This document shows positions 1 through 7,643 of a stretch of 28,491 nt of DNA, piece by piece. The notes under the pieces were generated by a model, which saw only the letters and a list, made by a program, of their open reading frames with translations, made no database searches and had not been told where the DNA came from. Position 1 is the stretch's first letter; each line of letters begins with the position of its first letter. A program made the translations under genes and the position numbers. The DNA is from DASWHX01 sp036397995 (GTDB lineage: Bacteria > Bacteroidota > Bacteroidia > Cytophagales > Cyclobacteriaceae): assembly GCA_036397995.1 (NCBI GenBank), contig DASWHX010000120.1, positions 1 through 28,491 on the forward strand, read 5' to 3'.

Positions 1-1512
1 AATAAGTATAAGCATGATCCCCGGCATCACATTGCGGTTATCGGGGATGGGGCCCTTACAGGTGGAATCGCCTTTGAAGCGATGAATCATGCAGGTGTTT
101 CAAACACAGACCTTCTTATTATTCTCAACGACAACTGCATGTCTATTGATCCAAATGTTGGTGCTCTGAAAGATTACCTTACGGATATAACAACATCCCC
201 TACTTACAATAAAGTAAAAGACGAAGTATGGAATTTGTTAGGGAAGATTAGCAAATTCGGAAAGAATGCCCAAGAAATAGCTTCAAAATTTGATACCAGT
301 GTTAAATCCTTTCTTCTGCAACAGAGCAATTTGTTTGAATCACTTAACCTCAGATATTTTGGTCCCATCGATGGCCATGATGTGAGCCATTTAGTAAGTA
401 TTCTGCAGGATCTGAAAGAGATAAAAGGTCCGAAACTTCTTCATTGTGTTACCGTAAAAGGAAAAGGATTTCCGGAAGCAGAGAAAGATCAAACCAAATG
501 GCACGCTCCTGGAAAATTTGACAAAATAACCGGTGAGATTTTTAAGGTTGTCGATGCAAAACCAAAAGCGCCAAAATACCAGGACGTGTTTGGACATACC
601 CTGGTAGAACTTGCGGAGGCGAATGAAAAGATAATTGGCGTTACACCCGCGATGCCTTCCGGCTCTTCAATGAATATAATGATGAATGCTATGCCTGATC
701 GGGCCTTCGATGTGGGTATAGCGGAGCAACACGCAGTTACTTTTTCTGCCGGGTTGGCTACGCAGGGCCTGATTCCATTTTGCAATATTTACAGCACTTT
801 CATGCAGCGAGCCTATGACCAGGTGATACATGACACATGTATTCAAAATCTTCCTGTTAACTTTTGCCTTGACCGCGCCGGGTTTGCCGGAGCAGATGGG
901 CCCACACACCATGGAGCTTATGATATAGCGTATATGCGCTGCGTTCCGAATATGATTGTATCCGCTCCAATGAATGAACAGGAGCTCCGAAATTTAATGT
1001 ATACCGCTCAATTGCCCAGGGCAGGTAAAGCCTTTACAATCCGCTATCCGAGGGGTGAAGGTGTAATGCCAAATTGGAAGACTGCCATGGAAGGAATTGA
1101 AATTGGAACCGGAAGAATACTCTATGAAGGTTCCGGGCTTGCAATTCTTACTCTTGGACATATTGGAAATTACGCCACCGAAGTGGTTGAAAGGTTGAAG
1201 AAAGAGGGAATCAATATAGGTCATTATGATCTTCGTTTCGCCAAGCCGCTTGACGATAAACTTCTTCACAGGATATTTAAGAATTATACCAAAATAATAA
1301 CTGTTGAAGACGGATGCATAGCCGGCGGGTTTGGAAGCGCAATTCTGGAATTTATGAATGAAAATGGATACCATGCTATCGTGAAACGACTTGGAATCCC
1401 GGATGAAATCATAGAACACGGCACTCAATTGGAACTTCACCGCGAATGCGGATTTGACCCCGGTGGAATCTACGCTTGCGCCCTGGCTTTATTGGAGGCT
1501 AGTACAATTTAA
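1..1512 (+). CDS. dxs: 1-deoxy-D-xylulose-5-phosphate synthase (5' end outside window)
   Basis: The product condenses pyruvate and glyceraldehyde 3-phosphate to DXP, the first step of the MEP isoprenoid pathway and a precursor for thiamine and pyridoxal. The frame is open from base 1, so the gene starts before the window. About 503 residues are present; compared with the usual ~620-640, roughly 130-140 N-terminal residues are missing. The thiamine diphosphate GDGALTGG motif lies at residues 15-22 of the visible part and NDNCMSI follows. The catalytic-Glu block DVGIAEQHAVT, the DRAGFAGADGPTHHG block and the YPRGEG motif are all present, so the visible part looks intact. Stop TAA at 1510-1512. 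No hairpin terminator is evident in the 136 nt that follow. The family assignment is secure; transketolase is excluded by the DXS-specific blocks. Confidence 0.97.
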   Translation, partial: NKYKHDPRHHIAVIGDGALTGGIAFEAMNHAGVSNTDLLIILNDNCMSIDPNVGALKDYLTDITTSPTYNKVKDEVWNLLGKISKFGKNAQEIASKFDTSVKSFLLQQSNLFESLNLRYFGPIDGHDVSHLVSILQDLKEIKGPKLLHCVTVKGKGFPEAEKDQTKWHAPGKFDKITGEIFKVVDAKPKAPKYQDVFGHTLVELAEANEKIIGVTPAMPSGSSMNIMMNAMPDRAFDVGIAEQHAVTFSAGLATQGLIPFCNIYSTFMQRAYDQVIHDTCIQNLPVNFCLDRAGFAGADGPTHHGAYDIAYMRCVPNMIVSAPMNEQELRNLMYTAQLPRAGKAFTIRYPRGEGVMPNWKTAMEGIEIGTGRILYEGSGLAILTLGHIGNYATEVVERLKKEGINIGHYDLRFAKPLDDKLLHRIFKNYTKIITVEDGCIAGGFGSAILEFMNENGYHAIVKRLGIPDEIIEHGTQLELHRECGFDPGGIYACALALLEASTI

Positions 1513-1648
1513 CAGTCAAACCCTTCTATTCAGCAAAAAATCCAAAGAGCTCCCTGTTTCTTATAATTTCAAATATTTTGTTTTCATAATATTTTCGTAA
1601 ATTGAATTATTAAGAGATTTTATCGCCAATTAAACCTAATTAATCACC

Positions 1649-2407
1649 ATGGAAGAAGCGCCGTTACCTTTTCTTGACACCTGGAACCAATGGGCTCAGA
1701 TCGTCGCGGGGTTGCTCGCTGCCCTTGCCGTAATTACACTCCTAACTCATTTATTCAAACTTGCAACTACCGGAGACCCTAAAACAAAATACGATTTTAT
1801 CAACAAGAGTGAAATTTCAGTCTTATGGACGTTTTCATTAATGCTGGTTTTTGGTGCAGCCATTTTTGCGAATTCATTCTTAGCAGGAGTTGGCCTAATG
1901 TGGCTAATAATCAGATTATTTGTAAGTCTGGTTCTAAGTGTGATTATTCTGGTTGTGATCAGAAATTTGCTCAAATTTTATTATCCATTTTATATGGAGA
2001 AGAGACTCAAAGCACTTCGATATAGGCCCAGAATTTCACCCAAAACAGGTAAACCCATGAAGTTGTTGAGTGAAGAGGAAGAAGACGTTTACCTTGACGA
2101 GGGTATGCAGGCGGAGGAGGAAATATTCAGCATCGATTACGACGTATGGATTGATGAGGAATCCGGATACACTCAGATTGAAAAGTATTCCGGTCACCTT
2201 CATGCTCTGAAATGTCCTGAATGCGACTACCAGACTTTCAAAATTGTAAAGGAAGAAATTCTTAGGAATCCGACACCTACAGTAGAAGGTGAACTGACAA
2301 AGTTTTTTGAATGCGGATACTGCGGGTTTAAGGAAGCAAGGAATGTTAGGGTTGCTCCTATGAAAGATCCGGCAAGTCGGAGTAAAAGTACTGCCGCTCC
2401 GGTATAA
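1649..2407 (+). CDS. Membrane protein of unknown function with C-terminal zinc ribbon
   Basis: I do not recognise this 252-residue protein as a named family. Three hydrophobic segments are visible at about residues 16-37, 56-77 and 83-108. A basic stretch (about 117-135) follows, then an acidic stretch (EEEED, about 142-146) and a soluble domain carrying two CxxC pairs (C189/C192 and C222/C225) that should form a zinc ribbon or rubredoxin-like knuckle. The tail is rich in Ser, Lys and Ala. The positive-inside rule puts the ribbon in the cytosol (inference). It stands alone: 136 nt after dxs, and its stop lies 3 nt from the stop of the convergent aldehyde dehydrogenase gene. The ATG at 1649 is the first in frame after the gap; no clear Shine-Dalgarno is seen. 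That it is a real gene is well supported by composition and domain order; its function is unknown. Confidence 0.8.
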   Translation: MEEAPLPFLDTWNQWAQIVAGLLAALAVITLLTHLFKLATTGDPKTKYDFINKSEISVLWTFSLMLVFGAAIFANSFLAGVGLMWLIIRLFVSLVLSVIILVVIRNLLKFYYPFYMEKRLKALRYRPRISPKTGKPMKLLSEEEEDVYLDEGMQAEEEIFSIDYDVWIDEESGYTQIEKYSGHLHALKCPECDYQTFKIVKEEILRNPTPTVEGELTKFFECGYCGFKEARNVRVAPMKDPASRSKSTAAPV

Positions 2408-2410
2408 CGA

Positions 2411-3853
2411 TTAAAGTTTTATACAAATGTTTTTCGGCTCGGTAAAAAACCGAAGAGCTTCTAGTCCGCCTTCTCTTCCTACACCCGATTGTTTCATTCC
2501 CCCAAATGGCGTTCTTAAGTCGCGGAGCAGCCAGCAGTTGACCCAAATTATTCCGCTCTTGATTTGCGCGGCAATTCTGTGAGCTCTCTTCAAATTTTCT
2601 GTCCATATAGTTGCGCTCAAACCATACTTGGTGCTGTTGGCGTATTTTATAACTTCTTCTTCAGTGTCGAAAGGCATCAGTGTAACAACGGGGCCAAAAA
2701 TTTCTTCCTGGTTGGTTCGGCAGTCGTGAGGCAATCCTTCAATAACAGTAGGTTCGATAAAATAACCATTGCGGCATCTTCCCTGCAGGGTCACTCTATC
2801 TCCGCCGGATAATACAGTGCCACCTTCCTGCCTGGCCAATTCAATATAAGAAAGAACTTTCTTCATATGATTTTCTGACACCAATGCTCCAACTTTTGTT
2901 TCTTCTTCCAGTGGATCACCGACCGTAAATTCTTTCACTTTATTCAGAAAAGCATTCTTAAATTTCTCATAAATTTTCTTTTGAATGAAAATCCTGGAAC
3001 CGGAAAGGCAAATCTCCCCCTGGTTGGAAAAGGAAGAATGCAAAGAAGTACTTACCGCTTGTTCAAAATCGCAGTCTTCAAAAATGATGTTTGGATTTTT
3101 ACCACCAAGTTCAAGGGACAATTTCTTGAACATAGGCCCTGCAGTGGATGCAATGATCTTGCCGGTAGCTGTTCCACCGGTAAAGGAGATGAGTGGGATG
3201 TCTGAATGTTCTATGATTGCCTGTCCGGCTTTTGGTCCCAATCCATGAACAATATTTAGCGCTCCGGCAGGTAAACCGGCTTCCATGCAAATTTCAGAAA
3301 GTTTGAACGCCGTCATTGGCGTTAATTCAGAAGGTTTAGAAACCACCGTATTTCCGGTGGCCAGCGCCGGAGCAATTTTCCAGGTAAACAGGTACAGGGG
3401 CAGATTCCAGGGAGAGATGCAACCTGCAACACCAATGGGCGAGCGCAGCGTGTAATTAATAGCATCCCTGTCTGTAAGATGAGCTTCTGAAGAAAAATGC
3501 AAAGCGGCAGTTGCATAGAATCTGAAATTTGCGGAAGCCCTCGGTATATCTACTCTTTTGGCAAGCTTTAAAGGCTTCCCATTATCAATTGATTCCATCC
3601 TGGCCAGGGCATCCAGGTTGTTATCAATGAGATCGGCAATTTTCAAAAGAATATCTGACCGCTCTTTAGTTGGAGTGGCAGACCACTGATCATAGGTATT
3701 TCTGGCAGCAATAGTGGCAGCCTCCACATCGCGTTCATCCGAATCCGGAATCAAGCTATAAGGTTTGCCAATAGAGGGATCGTAATTTTCAATAAATTCT
3801 CCAGAAACCGGATCAGTTAAAACTCCGTTAATATAATTCTGTAGTTTTTCCAT
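2411..3853 (-). CDS. nbaE: Aldehyde dehydrogenase, probable 2-aminomuconate-6-semialdehyde dehydrogenase
   Basis: A 480-residue NAD(P)-dependent aldehyde dehydrogenase. Visible active-site elements are N150 in SPWNLPL, E248 in LELGGKNPN and the nucleophile C282 in NQGEICLSGSR. The EICLSGSR context and the DIPRA...NFRF stretch at about 103-112 resemble the hydroxy/aminomuconic semialdehyde dehydrogenase (ALDH8) branch. In that branch an Arg near this position binds the substrate carboxylate. Placed with SDR, HAAO, ACMSD, KynU and KMO, it most likely oxidises 2-aminomuconate 6-semialdehyde to 2-aminomuconate, competing with spontaneous picolinate formation. It is the second gene of the minus arm, 4 nt after the SDR, so the two are almost certainly cotranscribed. 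A 2-hydroxymuconic semialdehyde dehydrogenase cannot be excluded from sequence alone; context decides. Confidence 0.88.
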   Translation of the reverse strand: MEKLQNYINGVLTDPVSGEFIENYDPSIGKPYSLIPDSDERDVEAATIAARNTYDQWSATPTKERSDILLKIADLIDNNLDALARMESIDNGKPLKLAKRVDIPRASANFRFYATAALHFSSEAHLTDRDAINYTLRSPIGVAGCISPWNLPLYLFTWKIAPALATGNTVVSKPSELTPMTAFKLSEICMEAGLPAGALNIVHGLGPKAGQAIIEHSDIPLISFTGGTATGKIIASTAGPMFKKLSLELGGKNPNIIFEDCDFEQAVSTSLHSSFSNQGEICLSGSRIFIQKKIYEKFKNAFLNKVKEFTVGDPLEEETKVGALVSENHMKKVLSYIELARQEGGTVLSGGDRVTLQGRCRNGYFIEPTVIEGLPHDCRTNQEEIFGPVVTLMPFDTEEEVIKYANSTKYGLSATIWTENLKRAHRIAAQIKSGIIWVNCWLLRDLRTPFGGMKQSGVGREGGLEALRFFTEPKNICIKL

Positions 3854-3857
3854 TCTC

Positions 3858-4646
3858 TTATAAACTGGGTGTTCGGCCTCCGTCTACGGGTAAATTTACT
3901 CCATTAATGTATGCCGCTGCTGGTGTGGCAAGAAATGCCACTGCCCAGGCAACTTCTTCAGGGTCCGCAAAACGGCGCGCGGGAATTTGCTCCAACCACT
4001 CCCTTTCAATTTCTTCTTCCGTTTTTTCAAACTTAATTGCTCTGCCTTCAATAATCTCCTCAAGCCTGCCGGTTTTTGTAAGGCCTGGCAGAACATTATT
4101 TACTGTTATGCCAAATCCTCCCAGCTCATAGGCAAGAGTTTTCGACCAGTTAGCAACAGCACCCCGGATTGTATTCGAAACGCCAAGCCCGGCAATTGGA
4201 GTCTTAACTGAAGTAGAGATAATATTAATAATTCTGCCGTAAGCCTCCTTCTTCATTAAGGGAACTACTGCTTTTACTAAAATTTGATTACAAATTAAAT
4301 GACTCTGAAACGCACTGATAAAGTCATTTTCAGCCGCGTCAATAGCAGTCCCTGCAGGGGGGCCGCCGGTATTATTAACAAGGATATGAACGGAAGGATT
4401 TTTGGTAACAAAGCCCACAATAGCTTCTCTTACTTCGGCAGGTTTAGAAAAATCGGCGACTAAGCATGCGTGTTGTTGACCGGGAGATTTTTCCAGCTCG
4501 TTAGTAACTTTAGTCAGCCTTTCTTCGTTTCGGGCCATTAACACAATATTAGCTCCCAAAGACGCCAGTTCAAGGGCGGATGCTTTTCCTATTCCCTGTG
4601 TGGAGCCACAAACTATGGCCGTCTTACCTTCAAGGCTTAGATTCAT
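3858..4646 (-). CDS. SDR-family protein lacking the YxxxK catalytic motif
   Basis: A 262-residue Rossmann protein of the short-chain dehydrogenase/reductase type. The dinucleotide-binding loop is CGSTQGIGKA (residues 13-22), and NNTGG (91-95) replaces the usual NNAG. A serine at the normal position is present (S144 or S146, in NIISTS). Where classical SDRs have YxxxK, this one reads SNTIR (157-161), so Tyr and Lys are both replaced. The VNNVLPG block (182-188) and the C-terminal NLPVDGG (251-257) are normal. It matches what I know as the BKR-like SDR subgroup that lacks the perfect tetrad; members are often annotated as 3-oxoacyl-ACP reductase without proof. It is first in the minus arm of the kynurenine cluster, diverging from the dioxygenase gene with 124 nt between them. 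Its substrate is unknown. A reductive or isomerising step on a muconate intermediate is only a guess. Confidence 0.88.
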   Translation of the reverse strand: MNLSLEGKTAIVCGSTQGIGKASALELASLGANIVLMARNEERLTKVTNELEKSPGQQHACLVADFSKPAEVREAIVGFVTKNPSVHILVNNTGGPPAGTAIDAAENDFISAFQSHLICNQILVKAVVPLMKKEAYGRIINIISTSVKTPIAGLGVSNTIRGAVANWSKTLAYELGGFGITVNNVLPGLTKTGRLEEIIEGRAIKFEKTEEEIEREWLEQIPARRFADPEEVAWAVAFLATPAAAYINGVNLPVDGGRTPSL

Positions 4647-4770
4647 TATTAAATAATTGGTGGAATTGTAAATATAATCAAATTGAGGACAGACCTTTTG
4701 AGGATACTCTTCTGAATTAGCGGTTTTTTATTAATTTTATTGAATAGAAACAATATAAAAATTAACAGAA
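4647..4770. promoter_or_regulatory. Divergent promoter region of the kynurenine cluster
   Basis: This 124-nt A+T-rich gap separates the two divergent arms and should hold both promoters. On the minus strand, TCAATTTG (4679-4686) differs by one base from TAnnTTTG and lies 32 nt before the SDR start. On the plus strand, TAATTTTA (4732-4739) also has one mismatch and lies 31 nt before the dioxygenase start. The similar spacing to both starts supports the pairing, but neither is a perfect consensus. I see no convincing operator palindrome and no adjacent regulator gene. Confidence 0.4.
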
Positions 4771-5295
4771 ATGACAATACAAAAACCTTTCAATTTTAAA
4801 GGATGGATTGAAGAGAACAGGCATCTTTTAAAGCCGCCGGTGGGAAACCAACAAGTTTATAAGGGAAATAAAGACTACATCGTAATGGTAGTTGGCGGTC
4901 CCAATTCAAGGAAAGATTTTCATTATAATGAAACAGAAGAATTTTTCTACCAGGTTGAGGGTGACATTAATCTAAGAATAATGGAAGATGGAAAGCCCGT
5001 TGATATACCCATTAAAGAAGGAGATATTTTTCTTCTTCCTCCAGGAGTTCCCCATTCTCCACAGAGACCCGCAAATACCGTAGGCCTTGTGATGGAACTT
5101 TACCGTAAACACAATGAGAAAGATGGATTCCTGTGGTTTTGCGAAAAATGCAATGAAAAACTTTACGAGGAATATTTTGAGCTTGTGGATATTGTAAAGC
5201 AGCTGCCCCCGATTATGCAAAAATTCTATGACTCACAAGAACTTAGAACATGCAAGAATTGCGGTACGGAAATGGAGCCACCGATTAAGAAATGA
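4771..5295 (+). CDS. nbaC: 3-hydroxyanthranilate 3,4-dioxygenase
   Basis: This cupin opens the ring of 3-hydroxyanthranilate to give 2-amino-3-carboxymuconate 6-semialdehyde (ACMS). At 174 residues it has the length of the bacterial enzyme. The iron ligands are H51, E57 and H95, and the substrate-contact arginines R47 and R99 are present. The C-terminal second iron site of bacterial members, a rubredoxin-like pair of CxxC motifs, is complete: C124/C127 and C161/C164. These positions agree within one residue with those I recall for the Cupriavidus enzyme. It is the first gene of the plus arm, and its stop overlaps the start of the decarboxylase gene as ATGA, which implies coupled translation. 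The assignment is firm. Confidence 0.97.
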   Translation: MTIQKPFNFKGWIEENRHLLKPPVGNQQVYKGNKDYIVMVVGGPNSRKDFHYNETEEFFYQVEGDINLRIMEDGKPVDIPIKEGDIFLLPPGVPHSPQRPANTVGLVMELYRKHNEKDGFLWFCEKCNEKLYEEYFELVDIVKQLPPIMQKFYDSQELRTCKNCGTEMEPPIKK

Positions 5296-6326
5296 GAGAC
5301 CATTCCGGTTCATTTTCTATTGATATACATACTCATATACTTCCGAAAACCTGGCCCGATTTAAGAGAAAGATACGGATATGCCGGATTCATCCGGCTTG
5401 AGCATCATAAACCCTGCGCGGCCAGGATGATGATGGACGATAAATTTTTTCGGGAAGTTCAGGATAACTGCTGGGATTCGGAGGTGAGAAAAAAAGAATG
5501 TGATCAACTGCACGTAGACCTTCAGGTATTGTCAACGGTTCCGGTAATGTTTTCCTATTGGGCAAAGCCCGAGCATACTCACGATTTATCCAGGATACTG
5601 AATGACCACATTGCTTCTGTCATCCACAAATATCCGCAAAGATTTGCCGGCTTAGGAACTTTGCCAATGCAGGATTCTGACCTGGCAATTTCAGAATTGG
5701 AACGCTGCAAAGATCTGGGATTGCTCGGAGTACAAATAGGCACCCACGTTAATGATTTAAATCTCGATGCCCCGGCAATCTTTTCGGTGCTTGAAGCTGC
5801 CCAGGAATTAAATCAATGCATATTCATTCACCCATGGGACATGATGGGTTCTAAGGAAATGCCAAAATACTGGCTGCCATGGCTGGTGGGAATGCCAGCC
5901 GAAACCTCCAGGGCTATCGTGTCGATGATTTTTGGAGGAGTATTTGAACGATTGCCAAAATTGCGGGTGGCATTTGCTCATGGTGGCGGTTCTTTCCCGG
6001 CAACGATTGGCAGAATTGAACATGGTTTTACCGTGAGACCTGATCTTTGTGCGGTAGACAATAACGTTAACCCCCGGGAATACCTTAACAAATTCTACCT
6101 GGATTCTCTCGTTCACGATAAAACAATGTTAAAGTATATTGTTAGCCTGATGGGTGATGAGAATATAATCCTGGGATCTGATTATCCATTTCCATTAGGG
6201 GAGGCTGAGCCAGGAAAATTGATTAATGAAGCGGGGTTTTCCAAGAGGACACGCGAAAAATTATTATCTGGAAACGCACTTCGGTGGTTAGGAGTGGATA
6301 AAGACTATTTTCGAAAAAAAGGATAA
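5292..6326 (+). CDS. nbaD: 2-amino-3-carboxymuconate-6-semialdehyde decarboxylase (amidohydrolase family)
   Basis: A zinc-dependent decarboxylase that converts ACMS to 2-aminomuconate 6-semialdehyde. This draws flux away from quinolinate and NAD synthesis. The 344-residue protein shows the amidohydrolase-2 metal set: HTH (H13, H15) in DIHTHILP, H180 in FIHPWDMMG, H230 in AFAHGGGSFP and D297 in LGSDYPFPLG. An arginine at about 54 sits where the substrate-binding Arg is expected. The HPWD and GSDYPFPLGE blocks are typical of ACMSD rather than general metal-dependent hydrolases. The start overlaps the dioxygenase stop by 4 nt, so the enzyme making unstable ACMS and the one consuming it are made together. 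The AMS product is the substrate expected for the dehydrogenase on the opposite arm. Confidence 0.95.
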   Translation: MRDHSGSFSIDIHTHILPKTWPDLRERYGYAGFIRLEHHKPCAARMMMDDKFFREVQDNCWDSEVRKKECDQLHVDLQVLSTVPVMFSYWAKPEHTHDLSRILNDHIASVIHKYPQRFAGLGTLPMQDSDLAISELERCKDLGLLGVQIGTHVNDLNLDAPAIFSVLEAAQELNQCIFIHPWDMMGSKEMPKYWLPWLVGMPAETSRAIVSMIFGGVFERLPKLRVAFAHGGGSFPATIGRIEHGFTVRPDLCAVDNNVNPREYLNKFYLDSLVHDKTMLKYIVSLMGDENIILGSDYPFPLGEAEPGKLINEAGFSKRTREKLLSGNALRWLGVDKDYFRKKG

Positions 6327-6359
6327 AGGAGATTTCAAAATTGAATTAATAATCTCAAC

Positions 6360-6367
6360 TATTTTTG
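6360..6367 (+). promoter_or_regulatory. -7 promoter element TATTTTTG immediately before kynU
   Basis: A perfect match to the Bacteroidota -7 consensus TAnnTTTG. It ends only 4 nt before the kynU ATG, so initiation at the usual distance would begin at or next to the start codon and give a leaderless mRNA. A TTG at 6341-6343, 16 nt upstream, could be a weak -33 element. It may be a secondary promoter for kynU-kmo inside the longer operon. A chance match in A+T-rich DNA is possible. Confidence 0.45.
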
Positions 6368-6371
6368 GCTA

Positions 6372-7643
6372 ATGCATTACACTTCGGAAAAAAATTTTGC
6401 TGAAGAAGCTGATCGAAAGGATCTGTTAAAAAATTTCAAGGATTTATTTTACTTCCCGGTGCGGAATGGAAAACAACAATACTATTTCACCGGCAATTCA
6501 CTTGGTTTGCAACCCAAAAATGTCCGAAGTTTTGTCGAACTGGAGTTAAAAGCATGGGAAGAATATGCGGTAGAAGCGCATTTTGAGGGGAAGAATCCCT
6601 GGTTTCATTACCACAAGTTTACAAAGAAGCATTTGGCTGAATTGACAGGGGCGAAGGAGTTGGAAGTTGTATCGATGAACAATTTAACCACTAATCTTCA
6701 TTTAATGCTCACTTCTTTTTATCAGCCGAAGGGCAGAAAGAATAAAATAATTATTGAAGCAGGCGCGTTTCCGTCTGATCAATACGCTTTAGAAACGCAG
6801 ATCAAATTAAGGGGGTTGATTCCGGATGAAATTCTGATAGAATTGCAACCTGAACCCGGCGAACACTGTTTGCGTACGGACAACATTCTTTCAGCAATAA
6901 GAGAGCTGAATGAGGAATTGGCTTTAGTAATGATGAGCGGAGTTCAATATTATAGCGGGCAATTCTTTGAGATTGATAAAATTACTCAGGCAGCGCATGA
7001 AGTGAATGCATATGCCGGATTCGACCTTGCCCACGCGATAGGAAACCTACCATTGAGCTTGCATAAGGATGATGTAGATTTTGCCGTTTGGTGCAGCTAT
7101 AAATATCTAAATTCAGGGCCTGGTGGAGTGTCTGGAATTTATGTTAATGAAAAACATGGCAGTAATAATACTATTCCCAGGTTGGGTGGCTGGTGGGGTC
7201 AGAATGAAGAAATAAGATTCAAAATGCAAAAAGGGTTTCACCCCATGAAAGGTGCGGATGGCTGGCAGCTAAGCAATGTGAATGTAATCAGCACCGCGGC
7301 GCACCGGGCTTCCCTTGAAATTTTTTCCAAAGCGGGAATAAATACTATCAGAGAGAAGAGCAAAATTTTGACCGGTTACCTGGAATATCTATTGAATGAT
7401 ACAATGTCAGGTAATTATTTTGAAATAATTACACCCTCAAATCCTGAAGAACGGGGAGCGCAACTTTCTCTACTATTCAAAAAAAATGGAAAGGAAGTAT
7501 TTGAAGCATTGACAAAAGATAATATGCTGGTTGACTGGCGGGAACCGAACGTAGTACGCATTTCACCGGTTCCCTTGTACAATAGTTTCACAGATGTGTT
7601 CGCCTTGGGTAACTCCCTGCGCAATATTCTCGGCCAATTATGA
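6372..7643 (+). CDS. kynU: Kynureninase
   Basis: A PLP enzyme that cleaves 3-hydroxykynurenine (or kynurenine) to 3-hydroxyanthranilate (or anthranilate) and alanine. The 423 residues match the family length. The Schiff-base lysine is K244 in CSYKYLNSGPGG. D218 in GFDLAHAIGN faces the PLP pyridine nitrogen in this family. GNSLGLQP (41-48) and the RLGGWWG block are characteristic. It lies 45 nt after the decarboxylase gene, and its stop overlaps the kmo start by 4 nt. The ATG at 6372 has no Shine-Dalgarno, but a promoter-like element sits right before it. Because kmo and the dioxygenase accompany it, the hydroxylated substrate is expected. Confidence 0.97.
   Translation: MHYTSEKNFAEEADRKDLLKNFKDLFYFPVRNGKQQYYFTGNSLGLQPKNVRSFVELELKAWEEYAVEAHFEGKNPWFHYHKFTKKHLAELTGAKELEVVSMNNLTTNLHLMLTSFYQPKGRKNKIIIEAGAFPSDQYALETQIKLRGLIPDEILIELQPEPGEHCLRTDNILSAIRELNEELALVMMSGVQYYSGQFFEIDKITQAAHEVNAYAGFDLAHAIGNLPLSLHKDDVDFAVWCSYKYLNSGPGGVSGIYVNEKHGSNNTIPRLGGWWGQNEEIRFKMQKGFHPMKGADGWQLSNVNVISTAAHRASLEIFSKAGINTIREKSKILTGYLEYLLNDTMSGNYFEIITPSNPEERGAQLSLLFKKNGKEVFEALTKDNMLVDWREPNVVRISPVPLYNSFTDVFALGNSLRNILGQL

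Noticed and set aside
994..1440. 148-codon minus-strand frame inside dxs
   Set aside because: It lies opposite strongly conserved DXS sequence and shows no domain; it is a shadow frame.
1513..1648. Possible dxs terminator or promoter of the following membrane protein gene
   Set aside because: No hairpin with a T-run and no TAnnTTTG match could be found; only partial, one- or two-mismatch resemblances in A+T-rich DNA.
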